From the NCBI GenBank assembly GCA_963932145.1, contig OZ010578.1, forward strand, positions 21,160,827 to 21,224,826: a DNA stretch of 64,000 bases. The letters are read 5' to 3'. Each line of letters begins with the position of its first letter. Position 1 is the first letter of the stretch. Below the pieces are notes generated by a model. That model made no database searches. It was not told the origin of the DNA and worked only from the letters and a program-made list of their open reading frames with translations. Source of the DNA: Acanthosepion lycidas (Eukaryota > Mollusca > Cephalopoda > Sepiida > Sepiidae). Both the position numbers and the translations under genes were made by a program. Shown here one piece after another: positions 33,380-45,141 of the stretch.

Positions 33380-33904
33380 TATTACTGTTTTCTATTATTA
33401 AATTAATATTTTTTTTTAAAATATCGTAAAATCATATCGTGGTCAGTGTGGTCTGAGAAGAGACGTATAATTGAGTATACCATATGACAATCCGGTGCCT
33501 GAAAATCACGTGTGTCCAGAAACGAATAGGTGTCAGCAGATAGGAGAGTGCCAACGTTAGAAATGGTAATAGAAATGAATGAGGAAGAAAGGAAAAAAAT
33601 GATATAAATCAAGAAAAAAATGAAAAAAGAAGAGATAAAATGAAAAATATGAAATAAACGACAAGGAAGTACAAAGCGAAGCAAGGCGAATGAAAGACTG
33701 GAAAATAACGATATAGAAAGAAAATGGATATTTCTAAAAGAAAAAGAAAATGGAAGACAATATAGAATAATCAGAAAAAATACTACAATGAGATCAAAAC
33801 TCTTGGACAATAAATAAAAATAAAATTTTTCAAAAATAGAAGCAAAGGAAAAGATTAATTTACGGTTTACCAAAACTCTTGAAGATTATTCCAAACCATA
33901 ATTA

Positions 33905-34207
33905 TTTTTTAGAATGTTTTGGAAATAACTGTGATTTACTGAGACAAGTACTACTATTTAATCCATATCTAGGGAGCAAAAGAAGCGGATTCATGCCTTT
34001 CCCAGGGCATTCGCAAAGTGAATATAACTCGACAGGAATAGGAAATAGCCTCTCCTATTTTCAGTTCCGACCCGTTAAATTACCCGCACATTCAGTAACT
34101 AGCATTAGAAAAATCGGCCACCCATCTAAGTACTGACAGGGCTCAATGCTGCTTAACCTCGCACGAGATGCGGTGTTTCAAAGTGATATGGCCATTAGCC
34201 GCACGTA
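33905..34207 (-). mobile_element. SINE with a 5S rRNA-derived head
   Basis: On the minus strand the head (34203-34116) reads GGCCATATCACTTTGAAACA, CATCTCGT, AGGTTAAGCAGC, TTGAGCC and AGTACTTAGATGGGTGGCC. This follows 5S rRNA from the CCATACCAC region through the internal promoter to GTACTTGGATGGGxGACC. A tRNA-like middle and the tail GGGAAAGGCATGAATCC and GTACTTGTCTCAGTAAATCA follow. A second copy lies at 59740-60032. Confidence 0.78.
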
Positions 34208-35284
34208 GAGGTAGGGTAAAGTATAAGAATCCGAAAGAATTGTAGAATGTAAAAAAGTAGAGCCGCAAAAAAACTGAACACCAAAGTTTGGCAATGGCCT
34301 GATAACCAAATTGCAATTTTTTTGTTATTAAAAAAAGAACTCCTTTTCTTATTACCGCTGGGTCAGCGCTACGGTCATCTCGCATAACTTGCTGACACAT
34401 TTATCGGCGTCAACGCAGTCGCTTAGAAGAATTGAAAACTTGTTTCTGGGGCGTAGGTAAATATGATCTTTATTTTCTGTTCTAAAGTAACAAACTTTTC
34501 TTTTTTTTTTTTTTTTGTTTTCGTAGATAAACAATAAACATTTCTGAAAGAATTGCAAAACGTGTTTTTTTTGTTTGTTTTTTTCCTTTTCCGGATTTCC
34601 GACGCTTTCGATTGGAAACTTGCATATAGACAGCTTCATGTGGGAAGATTAAAAAAGTTTTTTCTTCGAAATTAAGACCCGTTCTTGCATATTGATCAGA
34701 TATCTTTTAGAAATATCTCGTAGCCCGTATTTTAGCAAATATTTGCCTTTTGTGATCCGGATTCTTATTTCAAAGCAATAGTTAATAACTTCGTCTCGAA
34801 AACCATTTTCTTGTTATTCTATTTTTGCCCCTTTGAATATCCAATAATTTTGACCCTGTTTCTTACTAAGTTGAGATTGTAGAAGAAAAAAAACCTTAGA
34901 GCAATATTTTGTTTGTCTTCCAGCTATATTTTAAAATATACACAGCAAACACCCAAATGAACAGCTTTCTCGAGAGCAATGATTAGCAAGTTATTCTCAT
35001 AGAACATCTCTGTTTCAAGTTCTCCATTGTGCTCAAGTTATTTTTTTTTAAGCAGCTAAGCTTAACACTATGAATGTCCTCTTTTGTTGCTGAATAAATA
35101 TGAATTTCATATCGCCAGACTTAAGCGACATTTGCACAAGACCCCTAACCCATTAATCATTCAGGCATTAACATTAACGGTAGCCTTAGCAGTGTGTGTC
35201 AAAGACAAGACGACAAGCTGTTTTGAATTCAGAACTTTTCTTCTCATAGACTAGTTGCCAATCAAGAGTCTGGTGTCAGAAATG

Positions 35285-35390
35285 TATTTTTACAAAATTT
35301 ATGCAACGACCAGAATTCGAATCCGGTTCGCATTTATTTTCGTTGCAAGCCCCTTAACCATTACACTAATCACACATTCTAGTCGAGGTG
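35285..35390 (-). mobile_element. tRNA-derived SINE head
   Basis: The minus strand has TAATGGTTAAGGGGCTTGCA (A-box side) and GAACCGGATTCGAATTCTGG (B box close to GGTTCGAATCC). It is likely a SINE head rather than a working tRNA gene, since no cloverleaf with anticodon stem is clear. Confidence 0.6.
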
Positions 35391-35944
35391 TACAACTTGA
35401 ATAATAAAAAAATGGATTTGGGATGTTTATTTTCAAATTATTTATTACATTCTCGTATCGCAAACCCCGATTCACCACATTTGATCCTCGGCCTTTTTAT
35501 GCTAAGCATTTTTTTTATTCATATTATGTTTTTTACTCAGCTGCTCCCTATGACTCGTGGATGGAGAAGAGTGCTGACTTGTTTTCAAGTAAACCCAGCA
35601 CAAAACTGATATGACTCATCCCCGGAGATTTTTTTTTCGGCATCAATTTCCAACTACACAAAACGAAAAGATCAGCTTGACACATTTGCAAAAGTGATAT
35701 CGGGGCTTGGATGATTTTTCTTTACCAATATATACGAGATTGGCGGGGTATGTCGTGCCTGAGTAACGCTTATCGTCTAAGAAAATGGAATTTGTCAGTT
35801 GAGTCCTTCTATATTGCCCTAATAATTTGAAATGTTATGAGTAATTCTCTTTTTCCTTTCTCAACCTATGGATAAAATATTAAGAAAAGGTAATTAAGAA
35901 CCGATACTATTAACTTCCACAAGAACAGTCATAGCGATTCGAAC

Positions 35945-36290
35945 AAAAAGCAAGTTGAGTACGCATGTCCCAGTGGATAAAATCGTTGTTTGAAGTAATC
36001 CTGTGACTTGATCGAAAGAGTTGGGAATTCAATACCTGGTTACAGCAGAAGTGGGAAAAAAAACTTGGAGAGTTGAGCTACTAAAGGGAAATAACTTAAA
36101 CGGAAATATTAGGAAGAGGCATGGCACGTGGAACTAGAACAATCTACCACGATGGACGGAATAAAGAATTCGATTTAAAATTCCACTCACCTGAAGAAAA
36201 CCGGGGCGTACAACGGCCGAAACGTCATGGATATAGCAACAAAGATTAGGAGAACAATCCGAACAATATAAATAGTGTAAATAGCTACAA
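35945..36290 (+). mobile_element. tRNA-derived SINE, most complete copy of the 9.55-kb family
   Basis: From CCCAGTGGATAAAATCG (A box), via GAGTTGGGAATTCAATACC (B box), GGAACTAGAACAATCTACCA and GGAATAAAGAATTCGATTT, to the tail CACCTGAAGAAAACCGGGGC and GTACAACGGCCGAAACGTCA. Confidence 0.8.
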
Positions 36291-36489
36291 TGGCTCAGGT
36301 CAGATATAAACAGATAAGTTGAGGAGATTTATTATTGTCAATGACGTAGGATGTTGGGATCTATATTCAATCTAAACCTCTCGATGAAAATCAAATGAAT
36401 GCTAACTCGCAGAGAGCAAGTAGTAAATGAAGTTTTCACTCTAAATTAACCAAACAAATCGATTAATCAAATGCTGAATCTACTTCTTC

Positions 36490-36905
36490 TATGTGCCGTG
36501 TCCCTTCATGACAGGAGCGATTAGGGCTCTCCGCTATTTCCTTTCCTTTGTAACTTTTAGTAAGATTTTCTTTTCTCCATCACTACCACCTCTTGCCATT
36601 CATTTGCATAATCTTGATAGATTACTGACTTTCCATTGTCCATTTTTATTTCAATATGCCCTCTGAGTGTCAGATTCTCTAAGCTCTCTTTCCACAACAT
36701 GGGTCCTAGAAATTTCAACAATCGATTCTTGATTCTAACTATAAGCGTCTGTTTTGTTTCTATTTTCCTTAAAACAACATCATCAATCACAGGATAAATA
36801 CATGGTATTTTCGGCATCCTTCTGTAGAACCACATTTCATTTGTATCAAATTTTTGAACCAAGAGCTGCTTATAACTTGGTAACCAATCAGAAGACAAGT
36901 TACTG
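36490..36905 (-). mobile_element. LINE 3' end: C-terminal part of reverse transcriptase ORF
   Basis: The minus-strand frame 36898-36557 gives NEMWFYRRMPKIPCIYPVID, VVLRKIETKQTLIVRIKNRL, LKFLGPMLWKESLENLTLRG and HIEIKMDNGKSVIYQDYANE. This is the well-known W-F-Y-R-R-M ... L-K-F-L-G-H ... G-x-I-x-G-(K/R) C terminus of an invertebrate LINE reverse transcriptase. The last 113 residues are open, but the rest is absent. A poorer copy lies at 1550-2430. Confidence 0.88.
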
Positions 36906-37242
36906 CTGACTCTCCACTGAGAATACTCATTCAGTAAGAAGACACATTCAATTTAAGTTGTGTATTGTGTGATCGTCGCATTCACAGCTCTGGTGGATCA
37001 AATTTTGCTTGAAACTTCGACATTCGTCACCGTAAATTATTCGAATAATCAAGAAGACTTCCGAAGGTGTTTCATGAATGAAACCGTGATAAATCTTTTG
37101 TTCCGACGCTTTGAAACCTAAACGGAAATCCGTTGAAAGTGATCCACATACTGAAAGGATTTCAACAAATAAAATCGCTTGAAATGTAGAACGTACGCAG
37201 GCAGCAATCATAGAACATCAGTCATCGAAATAACATGAAATA

Positions 37243-37319
37243 TTAGGTTGGTGCAAAAATAATGACGTAATAACGTCAAAAAACGACATTATTACGTCAT
37301 TATTTTTGCACCAACCTAA
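37243..37319. mobile_element. MADE1-like mariner MITE, copy 5
   Basis: 77 bp with both full 30-base outer arms; the centre is shortened to TAACGTCAAAAAACG. It lies 101 bp from the next copy. Confidence 0.94.
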
Positions 37320-37420
37320 TAGATCTTCCGAATTCACCGATGATTCTGGATTTATCCATTGATTTTGAATATCTCGACTACCTATTCAGCATCTCTCGTG
37401 TAGGTTTATTCTGCAAAGTA

Positions 37421-37522
37421 TTAGGTTGGTGTAAAAATAATGACGTAATAATGTCGTTTTTTGACGTATTTGTTAACGTTAAAAAACGACATTATTACGT
37501 CATTATTTTTGCACCAACCTAA
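37421..37522. mobile_element. MADE1-like mariner MITE, copy 6 (full length)
   Basis: 102 bp, palindromic, centre TTGACGTATTTGTTAACGTT. Arms differ at one terminal position (TTGGTGTAAA against TTGGTGCAAA). Confidence 0.95.
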
Positions 37523-38920
37523 TATTCTCTTACCCTGGAATGTCGTCCGTTATTTCTACTCTCAGCTTTCGTTCCATGCAATTTCTACATTTTTCTTAAA
37601 CTTAAAAAGTTTCCTTTAAAAGAAGGAATATTTTAGAGTGTGGCTGATCTTATAGTGTGATGACAAAACTTGCGATATTACAAAAAATTCAACTGTTTTA
37701 TCAAGTGGAAGGGATACATGTCTAAGTGTGTGAAGCTCAATGATAAGTAATTTGTAGGAGGATAAAACCGCCATTGATCTAGGTAAGCAACGTTTTTGCT
37801 AATATTAAATTGATACATCATTTCTTTAAATATTTCTTATAATATTAGTTTAATAAAAATGTTTAAGAAGTAATGCTCTTCGCTTGCAACTGTGCTAAAT
37901 TCGTATTTCTCGCTATAGCCGTTTTTTTTAATCCCTGATAATAATGAATGCACATATTGATTTGAAAAAATCCAGGCCCCCTACACAAGGAAGATTGGGG
38001 GAACTCAATCATCCTACATTTATTACTCCGTTAATTACTCTCTTTTTCCGTAATATATTGAGCTAAACTCGGGTGTACCTAACGGATGCTTGTGTTTTCT
38101 TCTCGATGAGAAGAAATGAATAACAAGTTCGTCTCGAAAATTACTACTTAATTTGATATTGTATTAAGTTCAACTTCGTAAATTCTGAAAGAAAATCCCT
38201 TCCCTAGTGGACGAGATAGTTGTATGTTTCCCCCAGTGTACCAATGTGCGAAGTTCGATTTCATTTTATAAATGCTATTTCTCAAACTAGAACTTCCCTA
38301 TAAAATATCGGCGCAATACAATCTTTAAAATTATATATCATAAACAGAACTGTTCAATGACTGGGACAGTTCTTGATATCCAATGTTTAAGCACAGGGAA
38401 AAGTCTTAGTTTTCGAATGAATTTCAAAAACATTAGACGATTTTTATTTACAAGATTGGCGAAATACAATCTTTCCTTCTCATCTTGTACTAACCTGAAC
38501 CTAGTAACACAATGAATGGTTTACTGGTCATATGTACAAGACCAGGTAAACGTCTAGATTTATACTGCAGAATTTAAAGGTAGATAGGTCTCCTCACTCG
38601 TAAATTTGATACACACTAGATCTCTTTACCCTTTGTAATGTTCCAAATTAAATTTAATAAATAACCAAAGGAAACAACAGGTGCTTACCGAAACAAATGA
38701 CGTGGGATTTGATAAATGAGACTATTTTTGTAAGTTATGCTTCCTCATAAGTTGTGAAAAGTTTAGCTTTTAAGTGGTTTCGTAAAAGGCACTCATTGAA
38801 TATTGATTTGAGCAGCTGAATTAGCGTAAGTGTAAAATGAAAAAATATTAAGATCTAAAATTTCAGGGGAATTTATAATCATCGCTTTTAAATAGAGAGA
38901 TAAATAGATAATGAACCGAC

Positions 38921-38926
<6 letters not shown>

Positions 38927-39017
<91 letters not shown>
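38927..39017. repeat. (TA)n microsatellite
   Basis: 91 bp, the longest pure TA run in the window. Confidence 0.98.
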
Positions 39018-39019
<2 letters not shown>

Positions 39020-39274
39020 ATGTGTAACAGCAAAATTGTCCAATTCTTAGATTAAGCTCTGAACCGTTATATCTTACAAATGATTAAAGATATCTTACTG
39101 AAATTCTCCGAGGATTGATAACACTATTGGACTCTACTTTCAGTAATAAGAATGTATAATTACTCTCCAAGCTTAACAGAAGAATTACGATGAAAATCAA
39201 TCATAATGAAAATTATATTCTCATCATTAATTAATCATAGCTAACTATCGGAAGCTCATATAGGATGAAATAAA

Positions 39275-39277
<3 letters not shown>

Positions 39278-39346
<69 letters not shown>
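39278..39346. repeat. (TA)n microsatellite
   Basis: 69 bp, 260 bp after the previous array. Confidence 0.98.
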
Positions 39347-39350
<4 letters not shown>

Positions 39351-40009
39351 CCATGATCATTTAACCTTCTAATTTTCTGTTTTGGTGTAACAAGGTACCT
39401 CTCAGGTTCCATCTACCATTTCATTTTCATGTTATTCATTGCTCTTTGAGCTGTATTAACTAAAACTCCTTTCTAACATACCGAACGACTTATGAATTGA
39501 GTTGGATCTTTTCTAATTGATCACTTTATCTCTAAGTTGAAATGATGATCCCTTTTCCTGTTTTGACCCCTTGATCTACTTTTCCTCTCTACTGTTCCTT
39601 CTTTAAAGCTTATTCACCGTTCTTTTCATGGTTGATGAATGGACAATGACGATGGAGCCAGAGTTAGAATGTTGCTAGTATTGCTGAATGCATGAATCTA
39701 CTTTTTTTTCTCTCACCATTGCTCAGTGGGGAAGACAGTGAGGCTGACACAAAACCGTTTTATCCAGTTCTATTTCTCGCAGAATAAGGCAAAGGATTTT
39801 GCAGTGATTCTTACGAAAAATGGTGTCAAGATGGCTAAACGTCTTAGCTGAAAACCTGGAAAAAAGTAACTCAATCAGTTTAGTATTTTTCGATATAAAA
39901 AATGTTGTGGGATGGACAATTGTGCTGTTACATGATTTTTGCAATCTTGCTGTTACATACGTTATACGCGTTACACACGGTACTCACACACACACGCAAA
40001 CATATATAT

Positions 40010-40444
40010 ATATGTAAGCAAATATATGTATATATGTATATATATATATGTATATATATATGTATATATATGTGTATATATATATATATGTATATATATG
40101 CATATATATATATATATATGTACATATATATGTATATATATATATGTATATGTATATATGTGTATATATATGTATATATATGTGTGTATATATATGTATA
40201 TATATATGTATATACATATGTATATATACATATGTATATATATATGTATATGTATATATATGTATATATATATATGTATATATATGTGTATATATATGTG
40301 TATATATATGTATATACATATGTGTATATATATGTATATATGTGTATATATATATGTATATATATATATGTGTATATATATGTATATATATGTGTGTATA
40401 TATATGTGTATATATATGTGTATATATATGTGTATATATATATG

Positions 40445-40496
<52 letters not shown>
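40010..40496. repeat. Compound TA/TG array
   Basis: 487 bp of TATATG/TGTATA units with TG steps every 6-12 bases, ending in pure TA. It is open in several frames only because TA/TG/CA codons rarely form stops. Confidence 0.96.
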
Positions 40497-40499
<3 letters not shown>

Positions 40500-40599
40500 T
40501 ATGCAAAAGTAGGTAATCAGTATGGGTAGACCCAAGGAGGATGATATCCAGAGAGCTCAATGTAGATTCAGAGCAAATATGTTTGAATAGAAACTTACT

Positions 40600-41235
40600 T
40601 TCACTCTTTCTCCATTTCGTTTTTTTTTAACCCATCTCTATCTGTTTCTATCTAACTGTCTCAGCCCTCTCCTCTGTCTTTCTCTTGCTCCTTTCTTCTC
40701 ATCCTCATACTTTCTTTTCTCTCAATCTTCCTATCTCCATCTGCTCCTCTTTCTTTTTAGTAATCTTTTATTTCTCTCTCCGTCTCGTCTCCATCACTTC
40801 TTACTTATTTTTGTCTATCCTCCTCTTTCACTTTACTCCCCACTCTCACATTCGCATCCTTCTTTACCGTTTCTTCCTCATTTGATATATTCCCTTGGTC
40901 TCTATATGCCTCTTTCTCTTTCATTCCTACCTCACGCTATTTTCATTTGTCCATCTTTCCTCTTGCCTTTTTTTTTCACTCTCTCTTCACCGCAACTCTC
41001 TTGCCAGATTCTCTGCTATGCAATTTTATCTTCCTCTACTTTTCCTACCTCTCCCTCTTTCTTTTCACTCATCTCTTCGCTTTCGTTTTTTCTCATTTGA
41101 TTTAATAAATGCTTTACCTGTTGAAAATCCAAATCTTTTCTCTTTTTCTATGGCACACTATCCACTTATTTTCTGACTTTCTTTTCTTCTTCTTTTTTAC
41201 TCCTTAAAACAAGTTTGCTTAATTTTTTTCTATCT
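40600..41235 (+). other. Pyrimidine-rich tract
   Basis: About 630 bases of the + strand are overwhelmingly T and C (CTCTTTC-type) with no fixed period. It is followed by a poly-A run at about 41310-41343. Confidence 0.85.
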
Positions 41236-41301
41236 CTTCTCTGGTAGAAATAGAATTAAAATTACAAAAAAGAGAAAAAATTATTTTGCAGACTATTAGG
41301 G

Positions 41302-41345
<44 letters not shown>

Positions 41346-41521
41346 CAAACTAAATGGCATTTTTCTAATTTCAAGTACAAAAACAAGTGTAAGAAAAAAA
41401 ATGAAAATAGTTTTATTTATTTTTCTGAGATGAAAGTGAGATATTTTCGTATTTTTTTTCTTTTTATTCGAATTAACTTGATTTACGAGGGCCCGTCATC
41501 TGGAGACACGCCTTGTTAATA

Positions 41522-41600
41522 TTAGGTTGGTGCAAAAATAATGTCATTTTTTGACGTTCAACTTCAAAAGAAAAACGACATTATTTTTGCACCAACCTAA
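41522..41600. mobile_element. MADE1-like mariner MITE, copy 7
   Basis: 79 bp, lacking the GACGTAATAA segment; the centre is GACGTTCAACTTCAAAAG, unlike other copies. Confidence 0.92.
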
Positions 41601-41692
41601 TAGACGCGTAGGTGGGGGATTTCTGGAAATGTACACGCTTGAGAGAAAGATCTATTGATGTTGTGAAACGCACTGATAGATATAAGCGAAAC

Positions 41693-41732
<40 letters not shown>

Positions 41733-41819
41733 CTACACATTTCTATGTATCTTTGCAAAAGTTCGGGGCATATATAATTCAAAATAAAGGATTGATTTTG
41801 TTTTAAGGACGAGAACCAG

Positions 41820-44310
41820 AGAGGTCTATATTAAGTATGCGACACAACACTCTAGAGAGAGAAACAGAGAGACAGAGAGCCGCGTACGACTACCAGTATT
41901 GGACACTAACATATAGTAAGCTCCGCTTACACTATCTCTGTAAGATGCTGTTAATATATCTTTCTTACATCTAATCCGTGTTCCGTGTTTTCCATCTGTG
42001 GTCCCGACTTTGGACCCACATCAGTGGCGACGAGGATTCGAGAAACCCACTCATGGCGAAACCTCAATACCAGTTCCACATCTGTGTCGACGAAGAATTC
42101 GAGAAATACATTCACGTCGAAAACCGCAAGACTTTGCCAGTCCCACGTCAGTGTCGTCAGAAAGATTCGAGAATTTCGTTCTCACCATATCAATAGCGAC
42201 AGAAAAATACACAGAAACTCCATGCGTTCCCACAGCAGTGTTGAACGAGAAATTAAGCTGCTATTACTAAATTAGCGATTTAAACGCAACACCCAGCGTC
42301 TACATATAAAAAAAATATATATTCCGATACCAAACATCAGTGACGTACTAGCGATTCGACATCTGCGGAATATTAAAGTCTGTCCAAATAACAAGACGAG
42401 AACGATTTCTTACACACCCACACAGAGAAAAAAACACGGTTTGTTCGTAAAACAAACTGACAACACAAGAGCAGAAGTACTACCATTGTACTCAAGTTTT
42501 CGAAGAAAAAAAATAAAGTTTTTTTATGTAACTAAGTTGAACCGTGCATAAAATTATACTCCTCCCCTGAAATTCACTGAGGTGAGTTTTCTCTTTTTGT
42601 ATCTCTATAAAAAAGAAAAGAAAATACATAACTGTGGTGAAAATTTATACAATTATGTTAAAATTAACGGAACCACGGAATTTCAAAAAAGCTAAACACA
42701 TAATTAGTTTAGTTTAACTAATTGTCTGGCCATTTTTTTTTCAAAAAGAAAAAAGAGCTATCAAGATTTTTTTGTGTACCTCCCCTTAGTAAACGGGTTT
42801 CAAAGTAACAAAAAATCGCTGTCATTTTTGTTTGTCTAAATATGGAAGATTTTCGAAAAGTAATTGCCCAAATGTTAAAAGTAAATTTGGATCAGCAACA
42901 AAAATCAGAAGAAAGACAACAACTATTTTTGGAATTACATAAACAACAAATGGAATTCAAAAAAATTACGCTTCAGAATGCTGAACTACAACAGAAACAA
43001 CTTAAAGAATTACTCGTAAATGCATTAAAAGGCTCAAACTCTGAAAAAGATACAATATTCTCCCAGAGTACAATCTACAATTCAATGGAAACATTTGAAT
43101 ACGTACCAGAGAACGACAAAACGTTCGAGGCGTTTTACAGGCGCTACGAAGATATTTTCAACGTAGACTGTGAACAATGGCCCAGTAAAAAAAAAGTACG
43201 TCTACTATTGAGAAAACTGGGAACTACAGAACATAGTAGGTTCGTAGACTTCATACTACCCAAGAAAACCACTGACTTGGATTTTTCAGAGACTATTAAG
43301 CTCCTATCGGAACTATTCGGACCTAACACAACCTTGTTCCACAAACGTTGGAAATGCCTGAACAGTCAAAGACTACCAGCAAGATTTTCTAATGATTGCA
43401 ACATCGGTAAACAAGCTCTGTAATGATTTTAAACTAGCTGAACTGACTGCCGATGATTTTTAAGTGCTTAATTTTCGCACAAGGTCTATTATCAGCAGAA
43501 GACGACGAAGTCAGACTACGGGTACTGACCAAGCTTGAGAACGAACAAGGATTGACTCTCCAAAAACTGGCAGAGGACTGTCAAAGTGTAATATCTGTAA
43601 AGCGTGACTCAAACACTATCGAGGAATCAGGTGTGGCTCAGATTAATAAAATCAGAAGTAAGTCTACCTCCTATTCCCCTCAAAAAGACATAAGGCAAAT
43701 CTCATGTCCTAAATTCCGCAGTAACCAAAACCCAAATAGGTTAAAGAAACCGCCCGGTAAATGGCATTGGATGAAATTCTGTCCAGGTAAGAACAAAAAA
43801 TATTGCAAAAATTGCAATAAAAGTGGTCATACTTTAACTTCGTGCTGGTACGCCAACAGAACGAGAAAACCCAAAAATAAAATTAGGCAAGCTCAATCTG
43901 ACAATATTGTCAATAGGAATTTAAGAAAATATGTAACTGTGGATATTTTCAGTAAGTTCATTAAATTCCAGCTTGACACGGGTTCCGATCTTTCAACCAT
44001 TAACTGGCGTACTTGGCGAAAATTAAACAAGCTGACCTTATTAAAAACGGATAAAACAGCAAAATCCGTAACTGGCGAAAAGATTAACATTTTAGGCGAG
44101 GTAATACTTACAGTAACACTAAATGGAGTTACCAAAAAGCTCAAAGCCTATGTATTGAAAACTTCCGACTTCTTATTTAAAACTGATTGGATAGAAAAAT
44201 TCAATCTTTGGGATTGCCCAATGAGTACATTTTGTCGCAAGATACAAAGTACAACGTCCAATTTGGAAAATCTAAAAAAGGAACTCAAACAACAATTTCC
44301 CTAGATTTTT
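41820..44310 (+). mobile_element. Gypsy-like LTR retroelement fossil (LTR end, leader, gag, protease)
   Basis: An old broken element; its left edge is uncertain. The 5' LTR seems to end at CATCA near 42023. After one base comes TGGCGACGAGGATTCGAG (42025-42042), which looks like a primer-binding site for a tRNA ending TCGAATCCTCGTCGCCA. The leader repeats part of this block. A gag-like region begins at 42842 with a glutamine-rich coiled-coil-like stretch (residues about 15-60). A zinc knuckle (CKNCNKSGHTLTSC) lies near 43800 and a retropepsin motif (FQLDTGSDLSTI) near 43970. Reverse transcriptase, integrase and a 3' LTR are not seen. It carries a few breaks and looks moderately old. Gypsy is preferred because of the protease and gag style, but BEL is not excluded. 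Confidence 0.78.
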
Positions 44311-45051
44311 TTTTCTGGTAGCCTTGGGAAATGTAATAAAAGAAAGCTAAGTTCTGGTGAAATAAATTATTATAATTATAGTGGTCAGTTTTTCTTTAAA
44401 ATATTAGCTCTGGATTTTATTTACATTGAGCTCTCAGGATTTCATCCTCCTTGGGATTACCCATACGAATTACCAAGTTTTTCTTAACTTAACTATATAT
44501 ATATATATATATATATATTTGTGCGTGTATATCTGTGGGAGATAGGATCATATGATACAATTTGCGTCCCGTGCGTTCTAGCATTGTGCATTTAACGGAA
44601 ATAAAATATCATCTAATACTACATAATAACCAGGCTACTGAGTCAATAGTCTTCATGCAATTTATCGGTGTTTAATTATTACGCAAGAGTCTTTATGGTG
44701 ACTGATAAATTTTAGCAGATTCCTCCAAACTTTTGCTTGAAACTCAGCAAATCTCCTGACGAGAGACTCGAAATTCATTTTTTTTTTTTTTTTTTTTTTT
44801 TTTTTGTGGTGATAAACATTCTACAGAAAACATCCCAGGCTTTTGAAAGCACGTATGTTCCATGACAATATTCAATTTTACAAACGCCCGGAGCAAACAA
44901 AAATCTACGCAACGACAGAAAATCTGTGAAAAAAAATTCGTGAGACTTGTCTATGAGAACGTTCGCTGAAAGCTCTATAAGATTTCTCAAATGGCTAGCA
45001 GCAATTATGGAGTTTGCCAGGAGACCATCGTCTGGAATATGTCCTATAGCA

Positions 45052-45093
<42 letters not shown>

Positions 45094-45105
45094 CTATAGC
45101 ATATG

Positions 45106-45141
<36 letters not shown>

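Noticed and set aside
33403-33873. 156-codon minus-strand frame rich in F, S, I and L
   Set aside because: It lies in a purine-rich + strand tract, so the complementary strand is pyrimidine-rich and codes Phe/Ser/Leu by composition. A short piece (about 33420-33530) looks more complex but has no domain that I know.
34116-34203. A working 5S rRNA gene
   Set aside because: The match is partial and diverged, lacks the 5' end and terminator, and continues into a SINE body; it is a retroposed head.
34918-34990. Candidate next exon of the Ig/FN3 gene after an acceptor-like TTGTCTTCCAG
   Set aside because: The phase fits but the peptide (LYFKIYTANTQMNSFLESND then stop) does not fit the second half of an FN3 domain and lacks its usual Tyr-based strand F pattern.
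35320-35375. A tRNA gene with GGATTCGAATTC B box
   Set aside because: No complete acceptor, D and anticodon stems could be drawn; the flank suggests a SINE.
39902-40560. Open frames of 150-210 codons in several frames on both strands
   Set aside because: They run through the TA/TG compound microsatellite; TAT/ATA/TGT/GTA codons create open frames without coding content.
40685-41176. Frames of 66-93 codons in the pyrimidine tract
   Set aside because: Composition artefact: Ser/Phe/Leu-only text, no splice context, three overlapping frames.
42842-44304. Possible domesticated gag gene
   Set aside because: The LTR end and primer site lie directly upstream and the region is broken, so an element fossil is the simpler reading.
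44775-45056. 93-codon minus-strand frame ending in poly-Lys
   Set aside because: The poly-Lys comes from a poly-T run; the remainder matches no family I know and has no promoter or splice evidence.
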